Shown here: positions 15,812 through 24,524 of the stretch, piece after piece
How positions within the stretch are numbered: position 1 is the first letter of the stretch
How the letters are laid out: each line of letters begins with the position of its first letter
Source of the DNA: Metabacillus kandeliae
GTDB taxonomy: Bacteria > Bacillota > Bacilli > Bacillales > Bacillaceae
DNA length: 64,000 bases
Reading direction: 5' to 3'
Assembly (NCBI RefSeq): GCF_021166585.1
Contig: NZ_JAJOZE010000011.1
Location: 51,644 to 115,643, forward strand
Notes under the pieces: generated by a model
Seen by the model: only the letters and a program-made list of their open reading frames with translations
Told to the model about the DNA's origin: nothing
Database searches by the model: none
Translations under genes and position numbers: made by a program

Positions 15812-16555
15812 TTATCCCTCCCTGACAACCGTGCTGACGAGCCTGCCGATGCCTTCAATTTCTGTAACAACTTCCGCTCCAACAGGAGTATCAACAGAGC
15901 CTTTCGGCGTTCCCGTTAGGATCATATCGCCTTTATTTAAAGTCATGAAGCTGCTCAAATATTGTATTAGAGCCGGGATGTCAAAAATCATGTCCTTCGT
16001 TGAGCCTTCCTGTGTCAGCTCACCGTTTACATAAGTCCTCAAAACAAGGTTCATGGGATCTGGAATGTCTTCCGCCGGAACGAGCCAAGGCCCGACAGGT
16101 GTGGAGGCGTCCCTGTTTTTTACAATAAGGTTCGGCCTGTAGTAGTTTTCCAGAAGATCCCGGAAAGCATAGTCGTTGGCTACGGTATAGCCCAGTACAT
16201 AATCATACGCCTCTTCGCGCGGAATGTTTTTGCCCTGCTTGCCGATGACGACTGCAAGCTCGCATTCGTAATGCATATAAGTGACCCCTTCAGGCCTTGG
16301 TGTTTTACCAAGGTGTCCTGTAAAAGTGCTGCGTCCTTTCAGAAAAACGAGAGGTTCAGAAGGAGCCTGAAAATCGAGCTCTTTTGCATGGTCAGCGTAG
16401 TTCAGACCAAGGGCAAAAACAGTCCCGGGTTCAACAGGGGGGAGCCAGATAACCTCGTCTTCTTTGACTGCCGAACCATCCTCAAGCAGCAGCAGGCCGT
16501 TTTTTTCTGCTGCTGCAATAACTTTTCCATTGTACTGCACACGTGCCGTCTTCAT
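15812..16555 (-). CDS. hpaG: HpaG C-terminal-type decarboxylase/isomerase subunit (FAH family)
   Basis: This 247-residue fumarylacetoacetase-family protein matches the second half of the fused E. coli HpaG: GLNYADHAKELDF, YMHYECELAVVIGKQ, GYTVANDYAFRDLLENYYRPN, LTGTPKG. The acidic metal ligands of the FAH fold lie in HYECELAVV and NDYAFRD. In E. coli this enzyme does the decarboxylation/isomerisation of 5-oxopent-3-ene-1,2,5-tricarboxylate. Here it is separate from the N-terminal half and overlaps it by 4 bp (ATGA), so the two probably form a heteromer. Confidence 0.87.
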   Translation of the reverse strand: MKTARVQYNGKVIAAAEKNGLLLLEDGSAVKEDEVIWLPPVEPGTVFALGLNYADHAKELDFQAPSEPLVFLKGRSTFTGHLGKTPRPEGVTYMHYECELAVVIGKQGKNIPREEAYDYVLGYTVANDYAFRDLLENYYRPNLIVKNRDASTPVGPWLVPAEDIPDPMNLVLRTYVNGELTQEGSTKDMIFDIPALIQYLSSFMTLNKGDMILTGTPKGSVDTPVGAEVVTEIEGIGRLVSTVVREG

Positions 16556-17319
16556 AGCCTTCCCTCCTTTAGCGAAACAGTCTCAGGAACAAATGCATGC
16601 TCCAGAGAGCCAATGCCTTCAATTTCAATTCTGACCCTGTCATGGATCCCTGCAAGAGGCGGGTTTTCCGCAATACCTGCCAAAAGCACATCTCCTTCAG
16701 AAAGGGTCATGAACCGGCTGACATCTGACAGCAGCACAGAGACCGGCCGGATTAGGTCAGATGTTTTGTTCGTCTGCCGCAGCTCCTCATTTACAAAAAC
16801 CGAGATTCTTAAGTCGTCTGGATCCTCCAGAGACGGCACGATCCATGGACCGATTGGACAGAATCCGTCTCTTGCTTTCTCTTTTACTGCCGGCCTGAAG
16901 AAGCTTGAGTGGGGAAGGCTGATATCACTGGCGATGGTATAGCCAGCGATAAAGGCGGCAGCCTCCTCAGGCTTTATATTTTTTGCATCTTTCCCGATTA
17001 CAATAGCAAGCGCTGCACCGATTTGAAGCTTCTCGGCGTCCTTTGGAAAAGGAACAAAAGCTTCAGGACCAGCAAGCGTATTCCGCGGTTTTATGTATAG
17101 TACAGGCGATTCCGGCGGTTTTTTGTACGGCGGCTGATAAAGCTTGTCTGCCAATGCTTCAAGCTCGCCTTTAAAGTTTAATAGAGTGCCGTAGACAGTA
17201 CCTTGAACGGGCGCCCCGATGTCAAAGAGGGATACTTCTTTTCCTTTATAAAATAGTTTGTGATCAATGGCCCCGGCTTCGGTCAGTGTTCCTCTTATTC
17301 TAGCTAAAACCTTTTTCAT
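16552..17319 (-). CDS. hpaG: HpaG N-terminal-type isomerase subunit (FAH family)
   Basis: This 255-residue FAH-family protein matches the first half of E. coli HpaG: PPYKKPPESPVLYIKPRNT, AGYTIASDISLPHSSFFRPA, KARDGFCPIGPW. An extra ~45-residue N-terminal segment precedes the match. It is first in the minus-strand operon and translationally coupled to the C-terminal-type gene. GGAGG lies about 10 bases upstream of ATG. Confidence 0.85.
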   Translation of the reverse strand: MKKVLARIRGTLTEAGAIDHKLFYKGKEVSLFDIGAPVQGTVYGTLLNFKGELEALADKLYQPPYKKPPESPVLYIKPRNTLAGPEAFVPFPKDAEKLQIGAALAIVIGKDAKNIKPEEAAAFIAGYTIASDISLPHSSFFRPAVKEKARDGFCPIGPWIVPSLEDPDDLRISVFVNEELRQTNKTSDLIRPVSVLLSDVSRFMTLSEGDVLLAGIAENPPLAGIHDRVRIEIEGIGSLEHAFVPETVSLKEGRL

Positions 17320-17349
17320 GCTTAGCCTCCTTAAAAATCAAACGTTTGT

Positions 17350-18243
17350 TTAAACTTTGAGAGATAGCGTGTTTTGAAAGATGTCAATCAGGCGGCGGGC
17401 GCCTTTAGATAAGTAGCGGTCCTTCAGCCAGATGAGAGCAGATTCTGAGATGAGAGGTTCTCCTTCGATTTCAAGAGCAGCCATGTGGGTCATTTGCAGC
17501 GACTGGAGAGTGGATTTTGGAACGATGGTGGCTCCGACTCCATTGGCGGCAAGGGAGAGGAGCATAGATGGATCAGGGCATTCGCACACAATTTCAGGAG
17601 AAAGCCCGCGTTTTTTAAATTCATTCATAATTAGTTCAAACTGGCCCGCACCGTTAATTCTATGGAGCAGAAGGAGCGGAAAGCGTGCCATCTCTTCTAA
17701 GGTAATGGATGGACCAGGAGCATGATGCCATTCCTTTGGGAGGACAAAAACGTAAGGCTCAGCAGGCAGCATCAGCATGGAATATTCTTCACCTGGAAGC
17801 GGAAGCCGGACAATGCCGATTTCGATTTCCCTTTGCTTTAAAAGCTCGCTGATGGCAAAGGTATCGCCTTCTCTGAGCTTGAAGGATGTGAAAGGATAGG
17901 CTTCGCGAAAAATCCGGATTTTTTCTGCAAGCTGGGCAAAGCAGGATTTATTAGCCCCGGCAGATAAAACGCCTTTCACGCCTTCAGCAGTTTCTTTCAC
18001 TTCTTCCGCAGCATCAGCCGCCTGTGCGAGAAGATCCTTTGCCCTTTTATAAAGGATACGGCCTGGCCCTGTCAATTCAAGTGAACGGCCGTTCCGTTCA
18101 AACAGCTTGACGCCGAATTCTTCCTCAAGCTGCCTCAGCTGCTGGCTCAAAGGGGGCTGTGCCATATGCAGCTTTTTGGCAGCTCTTGTAATCTGGCCTT
18201 CTTCCACGATGGTGCAGAAGTAATGCAGCTGTTTCATCTCCAT
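17350..18243 (-). CDS. LysR-family regulator of aromatic degradation
   Basis: ATG at 18243 is chosen for its AGGGG site 8 bases upstream; a longer frame to 18345 has no ribosome site. The ~297-residue protein begins MEMKQLHYF with helix-turn-helix QITRAAKKLHMAQPPLSQQLRQLEEEFG, of the CatR/BsdA-like aromatic-responsive branch. It sits between, and is transcribed away from, the dapA-like/hpaE/hpaB/hpaD operon and upstream of hpaGGF, so it probably controls both with a phenolic acid as inducer. Confidence 0.88.
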   Translation of the reverse strand: MEMKQLHYFCTIVEEGQITRAAKKLHMAQPPLSQQLRQLEEEFGVKLFERNGRSLELTGPGRILYKRAKDLLAQAADAAEEVKETAEGVKGVLSAGANKSCFAQLAEKIRIFREAYPFTSFKLREGDTFAISELLKQREIEIGIVRLPLPGEEYSMLMLPAEPYVFVLPKEWHHAPGPSITLEEMARFPLLLLHRINGAGQFELIMNEFKKRGLSPEIVCECPDPSMLLSLAANGVGATIVPKSTLQSLQMTHMAALEIEGEPLISESALIWLKDRYLSKGARRLIDIFQNTLSLKV

Positions 18244-18283
18244 CGGCAATGCCCCTTCTATACGTTTTTTGTATGGAAAACCA

Positions 18284-18303
18284 ATGAAATACATATTTTT
18301 CAT
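18284..18303. promoter_or_regulatory. Possible LysR operator, divergent promoter region
   Basis: A dyad ATGAAA-N8-TTTCAT (18284-18303) lies in the 123-bp region between the LysR gene and the DapA-like gene. A second short dyad (ATAC...GTAT) lies at about 18260-18275. Confidence 0.35.
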
Positions 18304-18366
18304 ATAGGATACCACATGGTACAGTCTTTTTGAAAGGGCTTTCATTAGAGCGGGGAGTGAAAAATA

Positions 18367-19290
18367 ATGAATTCATATCAAGAAGCAAAACAAAGATTGA
18401 GAGGCTCCATTGCCCCTGTTGTGACACCGTTTTATGAAGATGAAAGTATTGACTATGATTCTTTCAAAGCATTGATCAATTGGCATATTGAGAGCGGAAC
18501 ACACGGCATTTCTGTTACGGGAACAACAGGTGAGCCGAGCTCGCTTACGGCAGATGAGCGGGTTCAATTAATGGAAGCAGCGCATCAGGCGGTGAAGGGA
18601 AGAGTCCCCTTTGTGACGGGGACAGGTTCTGTCAATCATCAGGAAACCCTGTATTTAACAAAAAAAGCGCAGGAAATTGGAGCAGATGCGGCGATGGTCA
18701 TCGTGCCTTACTATAACAAGCCATCACAGCATGCTCTTTACAAGCATTTCAAGGCTGTTGCGGATTCTGTGGATCTTCCGGTGATCATTTATAACATTCC
18801 GGGAAGAACGGGCGTCAACCTTCACGTTAAAACACTCGCGCGGATTAAGGAAGACTGCCCGAACGTCATCGGCATTAAGGAGTCAAACAAAGATTTCGAG
18901 CATGTGAATAGGGTGCTGTTAACGTGCGGCCGCGACTTTCTTCTTTACTCCGGAATTGAGCTTTTATGCTATCCGATGCTGGCAATAGGCGGAGCTGGGC
19001 ATATTAGCGCCACAGCTAATATCCTGCCTGACAAAGTGGCGCAGATTTATGATGCCTGGGTGGAAAAAGATTTAGATACCGCCCTGAATCTGCATTATGA
19101 ACTGATGGAGCTGAATGATGTTCTTTTTAAGGATACAAATCCTGCTCCCTTGAAAGCAGCACTCGGCATGATGGGCAAAATTAAGCCTGTGCTCAGGCTG
19201 CCGATGGATCTGCCATCAGCGGAGCTGCAAAAAGAAGTGAGAGAGGTACTAAGCAAATACGTCGCATTGTCAGATACAGTGGCGCCTTAA
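18367..19290 (+). CDS. DapA-family class I aldolase of the HPA pathway
   Basis: This 307-residue (beta/alpha)8 DapA-superfamily protein has GTTGE (52-56), Schiff-base K171 (GIKESNK), Y142 in IYNIPGRTG, and YYNKPSQ. Position in the hpa operon and absence of HpaI and HpaH suggest it cleaves, and perhaps also hydrates, the C7 dioate intermediate to pyruvate and succinate semialdehyde, as DapA-family hydratase-aldolases do for other 2-oxo-3-enoic acids. A housekeeping dihydrodipicolinate synthase is less likely given the context. It starts 15 bp before hpaE. Confidence 0.8.
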   Translation: MNSYQEAKQRLRGSIAPVVTPFYEDESIDYDSFKALINWHIESGTHGISVTGTTGEPSSLTADERVQLMEAAHQAVKGRVPFVTGTGSVNHQETLYLTKKAQEIGADAAMVIVPYYNKPSQHALYKHFKAVADSVDLPVIIYNIPGRTGVNLHVKTLARIKEDCPNVIGIKESNKDFEHVNRVLLTCGRDFLLYSGIELLCYPMLAIGGAGHISATANILPDKVAQIYDAWVEKDLDTALNLHYELMELNDVLFKDTNPAPLKAALGMMGKIKPVLRLPMDLPSAELQKEVREVLSKYVALSDTVAP

Positions 19291-19305
19291 AGGGGAGGGA
19301 ACACG

Positions 19306-20826
19306 ATGGCTTTAAAGGTTTCTGAAAAACTGATCAGTGAAGTTACCGCAAATGTGGAAGATATACAGCTTTATATAAACGGAGAATTTTTTCCTGCTGA
19401 AAGCGGCGCAGCCTTTGACAACATCAACCCTTATACAAATGAAAAGATTAATAGGACGGCTGAAGGGCGAGCGGAAGATATCAAAAAAGCAGTGGCTGCT
19501 GCAAAGGCAGCTTTTGAGAACGGACCATGGGGCTCCATGAAAATTTCTGAGCGAATGAAGTATATCAACCGCATTGCTGATGTGATTGATGAGGAAATTG
19601 AAAAAATCGCGATACTGGAAGCTTATGATACAGGCCTTCCCGTCAGCCAGACGAGAAACATGACGGCAAGATCGGCTGAAAACTTTCGCTTTTACGCGCG
19701 CATGGTAGAAGCAAGACTTCACGGGGATGCGTACCAATCAGACAGCGAATTTTTAAATTACACGATCCATAAGCCCCTCGGTCCTGTCGGGCTTATCACT
19801 CCATGGAATGCGCCATTTATGCTTGAAACGTGGAAGGTGGCTCCTGCACTGGCAACAGGGAATACGGTCGTGCTGAAGCCGGCTGAGCTTTCACCGGTGA
19901 GCGCCAATATTTTGGCTCAGGTTATCGATAAAGCAGGGCTGCCAGATGGTGTGTTCAATGTGGTGCACGGATACGGAGAAACAGCCGGCGCAGCACTCGT
20001 GGCCCATCCTGATGTAAAAGCGATTTCGTTTACAGGAGAAACGTCAACAGGCTCACTTATTATTAAAAATGCTGCTGACAGCCTGAAAAAGACCTCAATG
20101 GAGCTTGGCGGCAAATCACCGCTCATTATCTTTGATGACGCAGACTTTGAGAGGGCGCTGGATGCAGCCGTCTGGGGAATCTTTTCCTTCAACGGTGAGC
20201 GCTGTACAGCGAACTCCCGCGTCCTTGTGCATAAAAGCATAAAGGATGCTTTTACAAAAGCGTTAAAAAAGCGGATTGATCATATTAAAATCGGCGACCC
20301 GATGGATCCGTCAACAGAGCTCGGCCCTCTCATTGAGAAGGAACACTGCAACAAGGTGAATTCCTATATCGAGCTTGCCGGAGAAGAAGGGTGCGAGGTT
20401 TACCAGGGAAAAGTGCCGGAAGACATAAAAGCGGGAAATTTCGTGCCGCCGACTGTTTTTCTGAATGCGGATAACAGCATGAGGGTCTGTCAGGAAGAGA
20501 TTTTTGGGCCTGTACTTTCCATTATTGAATTTGAAAAGGAAGAAGAGGCAATTCAGGCAGCCAATGACGTGAAGTACGGGCTTGCCGGCTATGTATGGAC
20601 AAACGATCTGAAGCGGGGCCACAGGGTTGCGCAGGCTGTTGAGGCAGGAATGATCTGGATTAACTCGCAGAATGTGCGCGATTTAAAAATTCCGTTTGGC
20701 GGCATGAAAGCAAGCGGCATCGGAAGAGAAGGCGGGCATTATGCCTTTGATTTTTATACAGAGCCGAAGGTCATTCATGTGGCGCTCGGAAATCACCACA
20801 TCCCGCAATTTGGAAAGGGGGAATAA
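19306..20826 (+). CDS. hpaE: 5-carboxymethyl-2-hydroxymuconate semialdehyde dehydrogenase
   Basis: This 506-residue aldehyde dehydrogenase has catalytic cysteine in FNGERCTANSR, general base in SMELGGKSP, and FTGETSTGS for NAD. It ends IPFGGMKASGIGREGG, as in HpaE/BetB-like enzymes. It oxidises the ring-cleavage semialdehyde to 5-carboxymethyl-2-hydroxymuconate. GGGGAGGG precedes ATG. It is in one operon with the genes on both sides (15 and 2 bp gaps). Confidence 0.87.
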   Translation: MALKVSEKLISEVTANVEDIQLYINGEFFPAESGAAFDNINPYTNEKINRTAEGRAEDIKKAVAAAKAAFENGPWGSMKISERMKYINRIADVIDEEIEKIAILEAYDTGLPVSQTRNMTARSAENFRFYARMVEARLHGDAYQSDSEFLNYTIHKPLGPVGLITPWNAPFMLETWKVAPALATGNTVVLKPAELSPVSANILAQVIDKAGLPDGVFNVVHGYGETAGAALVAHPDVKAISFTGETSTGSLIIKNAADSLKKTSMELGGKSPLIIFDDADFERALDAAVWGIFSFNGERCTANSRVLVHKSIKDAFTKALKKRIDHIKIGDPMDPSTELGPLIEKEHCNKVNSYIELAGEEGCEVYQGKVPEDIKAGNFVPPTVFLNADNSMRVCQEEIFGPVLSIIEFEKEEEAIQAANDVKYGLAGYVWTNDLKRGHRVAQAVEAGMIWINSQNVRDLKIPFGGMKASGIGREGGHYAFDFYTEPKVIHVALGNHHIPQFGKGE

Positions 20827-20828
20827 CC

Positions 20829-22304
20829 ATGCCCGCAAAAACAGGCCAGGAATATATCAGCCGCTTAAAGGCGGCGAACAACAATATATACATTCACGGC
20901 GAAAGAGTGAAGGACGTAACAGAGCACTCCGCATTTAAGGGAGTGATCAAGTCAATGGCAAGACTGTACGATCTGCAGCATGAAAAGGCTGATAAAATGC
21001 TTTACACGTCACCGCTGACAGGGAATCCGGCAGGAATGACCTTCCTGCAGCCGAAAACGATTGATGATCTGATCAAAAGGCGTGAAGCAACACAGGAATG
21101 GGCGATGACATCAGGCGGCATGATGGGGCGCTCGCCGGACTATTTGAACGCAGAGGTTATGGCAATGGGCGCTTCCTCAAGTTTTTTTGAAGAAGCCGGA
21201 CAGCAATTTGCTGATAATGTGAAAAATTACTATGAATATGCCCGCGAAAATGACATCAGCCTTACCCATACTTTAATACATCCGCAGGTTAACAGAGCAA
21301 AGGCTCAGTTTGAGCAGAAGGATGCGAACGTGGCGCTTCACCTTGTGGAGAAAAACGAGAAAGGCATCATTGTAGACGGGATAAGGCTTTTAGCCACACA
21401 GGGGGGAATTACAGACGAAATACTCGTATTCCCGTCAACGGTGAAACAGGCAGGCGAACTGGATGATCCTTACTCTCTTGCCTTCGCCATCCCTAACAAC
21501 ACAGAAGGACTGAAATTCATTTCGCGCGAAAGCTTTGACACTGGCCGGAATGAATGGGACCACCCGCTTTCCTCCCGCTTCGAAGAAGGAGATGCCATCG
21601 TTTCTTTTGAAAATGTTTTTGTGCCATGGGACCGCGTCTTTGTGTGCGGCAATTCCTCCATCTGCAACAGAACGTTTCGCGAAACAAATGCTGTTGTGCA
21701 CATGGCGCATCAAGTCGTTGCGAAAAACGTGATCAAAACAGAATTCCTGCTGGGGATTGCGCTTTCTGTGATGGATGCAATCGGCATTGATGGTTTTCAG
21801 CATGTAAAAGACAAGGGCACTGAAATCATGCTGACGCTTGAAGCGATGAAATCCCATCTTTACAGAGCGGAACATAATGCTAAGCCTGATCAATGGGGCA
21901 CAATGACACCCGACTATGCGGCGCTTGATGCGGCAAGAAACTGGTTTCCAAGGATTTATCCAAGCCTGACTGAAATCATCCGGGTGCTCGGGGCATCAGG
22001 ATTAATGGGCATTCCAACGCAGGCAGACTTTGAAAATGATGAAATCGGCCAGCTGATCCATCGCGGCCTGCAAGGGAAAAATTTGGAGGGCTATGAGCGG
22101 GTGCAGCTGTTCCGCCTTGCCTGGGATGTGACAATGAGTGCCTTCGGAAGCAGGCAGACTCATTATGAATACTACTTTTTCGGCGATCCCGTCCGCATGG
22201 GGATGACGTACTTTGATCAATACGAGAAAGAGATATTCAAAGACAGAATCAAAGACTTCCTCGGCCGCTCAGGATCAACAAAGCCGCTGTCCACGTCAGT
22301 ATAA
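20829..22304 (+). CDS. hpaB: 4-hydroxyphenylacetate 3-monooxygenase, oxygenase component
   Basis: This 491-residue HpaB-family protein matches the gram-positive oxygenases through its length: NIYIHGERVKDVTEH near the N-terminus, VNRAKAQFEQ, FENVFVPWDRVF, and RQTHYEYYFFGDPVRM near the C-terminus. With reduced FAD it hydroxylates 4-hydroxyphenylacetate to homoprotocatechuate. Its partner flavin reductase (HpaC) is not in this window and must be encoded elsewhere or supplied by a general reductase. Confidence 0.9.
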   Translation: MPAKTGQEYISRLKAANNNIYIHGERVKDVTEHSAFKGVIKSMARLYDLQHEKADKMLYTSPLTGNPAGMTFLQPKTIDDLIKRREATQEWAMTSGGMMGRSPDYLNAEVMAMGASSSFFEEAGQQFADNVKNYYEYARENDISLTHTLIHPQVNRAKAQFEQKDANVALHLVEKNEKGIIVDGIRLLATQGGITDEILVFPSTVKQAGELDDPYSLAFAIPNNTEGLKFISRESFDTGRNEWDHPLSSRFEEGDAIVSFENVFVPWDRVFVCGNSSICNRTFRETNAVVHMAHQVVAKNVIKTEFLLGIALSVMDAIGIDGFQHVKDKGTEIMLTLEAMKSHLYRAEHNAKPDQWGTMTPDYAALDAARNWFPRIYPSLTEIIRVLGASGLMGIPTQADFENDEIGQLIHRGLQGKNLEGYERVQLFRLAWDVTMSAFGSRQTHYEYYFFGDPVRMGMTYFDQYEKEIFKDRIKDFLGRSGSTKPLSTSV

Positions 22305-22319
22305 GGGGGGGAAAACAGG

Positions 22320-23303
22320 GTGAACTTTAACATTCTCCGGGCGGCAAGGGCCGTCCTGCATGTAACAGACCTTGACGCTTCACGCGAGTTTTATGTAAAG
22401 GGTCTCGGCTTTGCGGTGACAGAGTCAGACAGCAGCCATCTTTATTTGAGAGGGCTTGAAGAACACTGTCATCACAGCCTGCTGCTGAAAAAAGCCCAGC
22501 AGCCATTTGTCGAAGCGATCAGCTACAAAGTATCAGAGGATGCAGATCTTGATAAACTGCAGGCTCTGTTCGAACAAAAGGGCATGAAAACAAAATGGCT
22601 TGCAGAAGGCGAGCAGCACGCTCTCGGCCGCGCCCTTCGCGTACAGGACAGCAACGGCATGCCGCTTGAATTTTATGCAAAAATGGACCGGGCAGAAAGA
22701 CTGCTGCAGCGTTATGACCTTTACCAGGGAGCAAAGGTTCAGCGCATCGACCACTTCAACTGCATGGTCACAGATGTGGAGAAAGCCTATCAATTTTACA
22801 TCGGTGAGCTCGGATTCAGGTGCTCTGAATACACGGCAGCTGAAGATGACCGCATCTGGGCAGCATGGCTGTTCCGAAAGCCCGGTGTTCATGATACAGC
22901 TTTTATGAACGGACCAGGACCGCGCCTTCACCATGTCGCTTTCTGGCTGAGCGACCCAATGGCCTTGATCCAGGGCTGCGATGTGCTGGCTTCACTCGGC
23001 TACAGCGCAAGTATCGAAAGAGGACCTGGAAGGCACGGCCTCTCCAATGCCTTCTTCCTTTATTTAAGAGATCCGGACGGTCACCGGATTGAGCTGTACA
23101 ACGGCGACTACCTCACAATCGATCCTGATTTTGAACCGATCAGATGGGATATCAATGACAAGCGGCGGCAGACATTCTGGGGCGCCGAAGCTCCGGACTG
23201 CTGGTTCGCTGAAGCCTCAACAGTGCTTGACGTGCATACTGGACGGCCGCTTCAGCTCGGCGAACCGTCTTTGAAGCAGCACAAACCGACATTTATAACG
23301 TGA
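22320..23303 (+). CDS. hpaD: Homoprotocatechuate 2,3-dioxygenase (extradiol)
   Basis: This 327-residue extradiol dioxygenase of the vicinal-oxygen-chelate fold starts with GTG. Metal ligands are visible as the histidine in QRIDHFNC, the histidines of RLHHVAFW and the glutamate in DGHRIELYNGDY. It opens the homoprotocatechuate ring between carbons 2 and 3. It is the last gene of the + strand operon, 15 bp after hpaB. Confidence 0.9.
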   Translation: MNFNILRAARAVLHVTDLDASREFYVKGLGFAVTESDSSHLYLRGLEEHCHHSLLLKKAQQPFVEAISYKVSEDADLDKLQALFEQKGMKTKWLAEGEQHALGRALRVQDSNGMPLEFYAKMDRAERLLQRYDLYQGAKVQRIDHFNCMVTDVEKAYQFYIGELGFRCSEYTAAEDDRIWAAWLFRKPGVHDTAFMNGPGPRLHHVAFWLSDPMALIQGCDVLASLGYSASIERGPGRHGLSNAFFLYLRDPDGHRIELYNGDYLTIDPDFEPIRWDINDKRRQTFWGAEAPDCWFAEASTVLDVHTGRPLQLGEPSLKQHKPTFIT

Positions 23304-23307
23304 GCAG

Positions 23308-23338
23308 TGAAGGACCTCTTTTTGGGGTCTTTTTTTGT
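23308..23338 (+). terminator. Probable terminator after hpaD
   Basis: A short GACC/GGTC-based hairpin is followed by TCTTTTTTT. The stem is weak but its position directly after the operon end fits. Confidence 0.45.
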
Positions 23339-23358
23339 TTTAGCTTTGTTAAAATTGG

Positions 23359-23488
23359 CTGTTGATTTCCGTTGCAGGCGTCCGCTTTCCGCGGGCAGTG
23401 CGGGAGCCTCCTCGTCGTTTCACTCCTGCGGGGTCTCACGTCACTTGCACTCCCGCAGGAGTCTCCCACCTGCCACTCCAATCAACAG
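23359..23488 (-). repeat. 130-bp palindrome-ended element, copy C
   Basis: This copy has ends CTGTTGAT and ATCAACAG. Outer similarity to copy D runs from GTTAAA at 23348 to TTTAAC ending at 23516, giving a ~169-bp extended element with inverted hexamer tips. Confidence 0.8.
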
Positions 23489-23549
23489 GTGCGTAAAAAT
23501 CAACCTTCTTCTTTAACACAGCTTTTGTTTTAGAAATGGCTGTATGAGT

Positions 23550-23677
23550 GAATTTGCGGCTGACTCTTTTGAAATATCCGGCTGGTGAATATAAGAGCTG
23601 TTTTGGTGAATATAACTGCTGGATTGGCGAATATGTTTGCTCGGGTTGGATAATATGTGTGCTGGTTCGGCGAATAT
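23550..23677. repeat. 21-bp array with GAATAT core
   Basis: GAATAT cores at 23587, 23608 and 23629 are exactly 21 bp apart. A degenerate GATAAT is at 23649 and another GAATAT at 23672, with earlier imperfect units at about 23550 and 23571. Units read GCTGG-TTGGYGAATATAANTGCTG. It lies just after copy C of the 130-bp element. The remaining gap to the regulator at 23973 holds the regulator's operator region. Confidence 0.75.
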
Positions 23678-23897
23678 GGAACGTGGCCATCTGCGAAAAA
23701 GGTTTTTTAAAGGAGCAGAAAGCGGTTTTGCAGACTCATAGTTGAGCATGCTCCTCTTTATAACCCGCTTCTCCCCCTCAAAAGCCGGCATTTCATAAAA
23801 TAAAAGCCTATCCCGTCCAAATCAATTACCAATAATCCCCCAAACATTTTCCTTGAAGTTTCCCTCGCAGTCTGTATAATTTAGTAATTGTGATAGT

Positions 23898-23940
23898 AAA
23901 CTTTAAGTTTCGTTAAAACAAACTTTCGTTACTGGAAGTT
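23898..23940 (+). promoter_or_regulatory. Candidate autoregulatory operator of pot operon
   Basis: AAACTTTAAGTTT (23898-23910) is a perfect dyad. Partial copies AACTTTCGTT (23921-23930) and GAAGTTT (23935-23941) follow before the regulator gene, a typical cluster for an XRE-cupin repressor. Confidence 0.45.
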
Positions 23941-23972
23941 TAGTTATTTTAAACAAGATAGAAGGCTGACAT

Positions 23973-24515
23973 ATGCAGATTGGCAAAAAAATTAAAAACC
24001 TTCGGGTGCAGAAGGGGCTGACCCAGGAGGAGCTTGGTGAGCGTACAGATCTTAGCAAAGGGTATATCTCCCAGCTTGAGCGGGATTTAAGTTCACCGTC
24101 TCTTGAGACCTTTTTCAGTATTTTGGAAGTGCTTGGCTGCAAGCCGAATGATTTCTTCAATGATGAGGAACGGCTGCAGAAAGTGGTTTATACAGAGGAT
24201 GACCAGAGAGAATATGAGGATGAGGAAAAAGGGTACAAAGTAGAGTGGCTTGTACCTGAATCCAATGAAAAGGAAATGGAACCGGTAAAAATTACTTTGC
24301 AGGAGGGCGGCGAGTATAAGCTTTTTGAACCTTCGCTTTCGGAGACATTCGGCTATGTATTGAAGGGCCGGATTTGCCTGAAGCTTGGAAAGCAGTATTA
24401 CCGTGCCAAAGCGGGCGAATCCATTTATTTTCAGGCAAGTGAGGAACACCAGCTATTTAATGATGGCGATGGAACGGCGGAGCTGCTTCTGATCGCTACA
24501 GATTCTTATTTATAG
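23973..24515 (+). CDS. XRE-cupin regulator of polyamine transport
   Basis: This 180-residue protein has an N-terminal XRE helix-turn-helix (residues ~4-58; LTQEELGERTDLSKGYISQLE) and a C-terminal cupin (about 100-178; FGYVLKGRICLKLG, AGESIYFQASEEHQ). It is the PuuR-like architecture that usually senses small amines or acids. It lies 9 bp before potA in the same operon, so it likely regulates the polyamine transporter in response to polyamines. Confidence 0.85.
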   Translation: MQIGKKIKNLRVQKGLTQEELGERTDLSKGYISQLERDLSSPSLETFFSILEVLGCKPNDFFNDEERLQKVVYTEDDQREYEDEEKGYKVEWLVPESNEKEMEPVKITLQEGGEYKLFEPSLSETFGYVLKGRICLKLGKQYYRAKAGESIYFQASEEHQLFNDGDGTAELLLIATDSYL

Positions 24516-24524
24516 GAGGCCGCC

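Noticed and set aside
18244..18345. Longer N-terminus of the HPA-cluster LysR regulator
   Set aside because: There is no ribosome site and the extension crosses the presumed operator; the family start MEMKQLHYF fits 18243.
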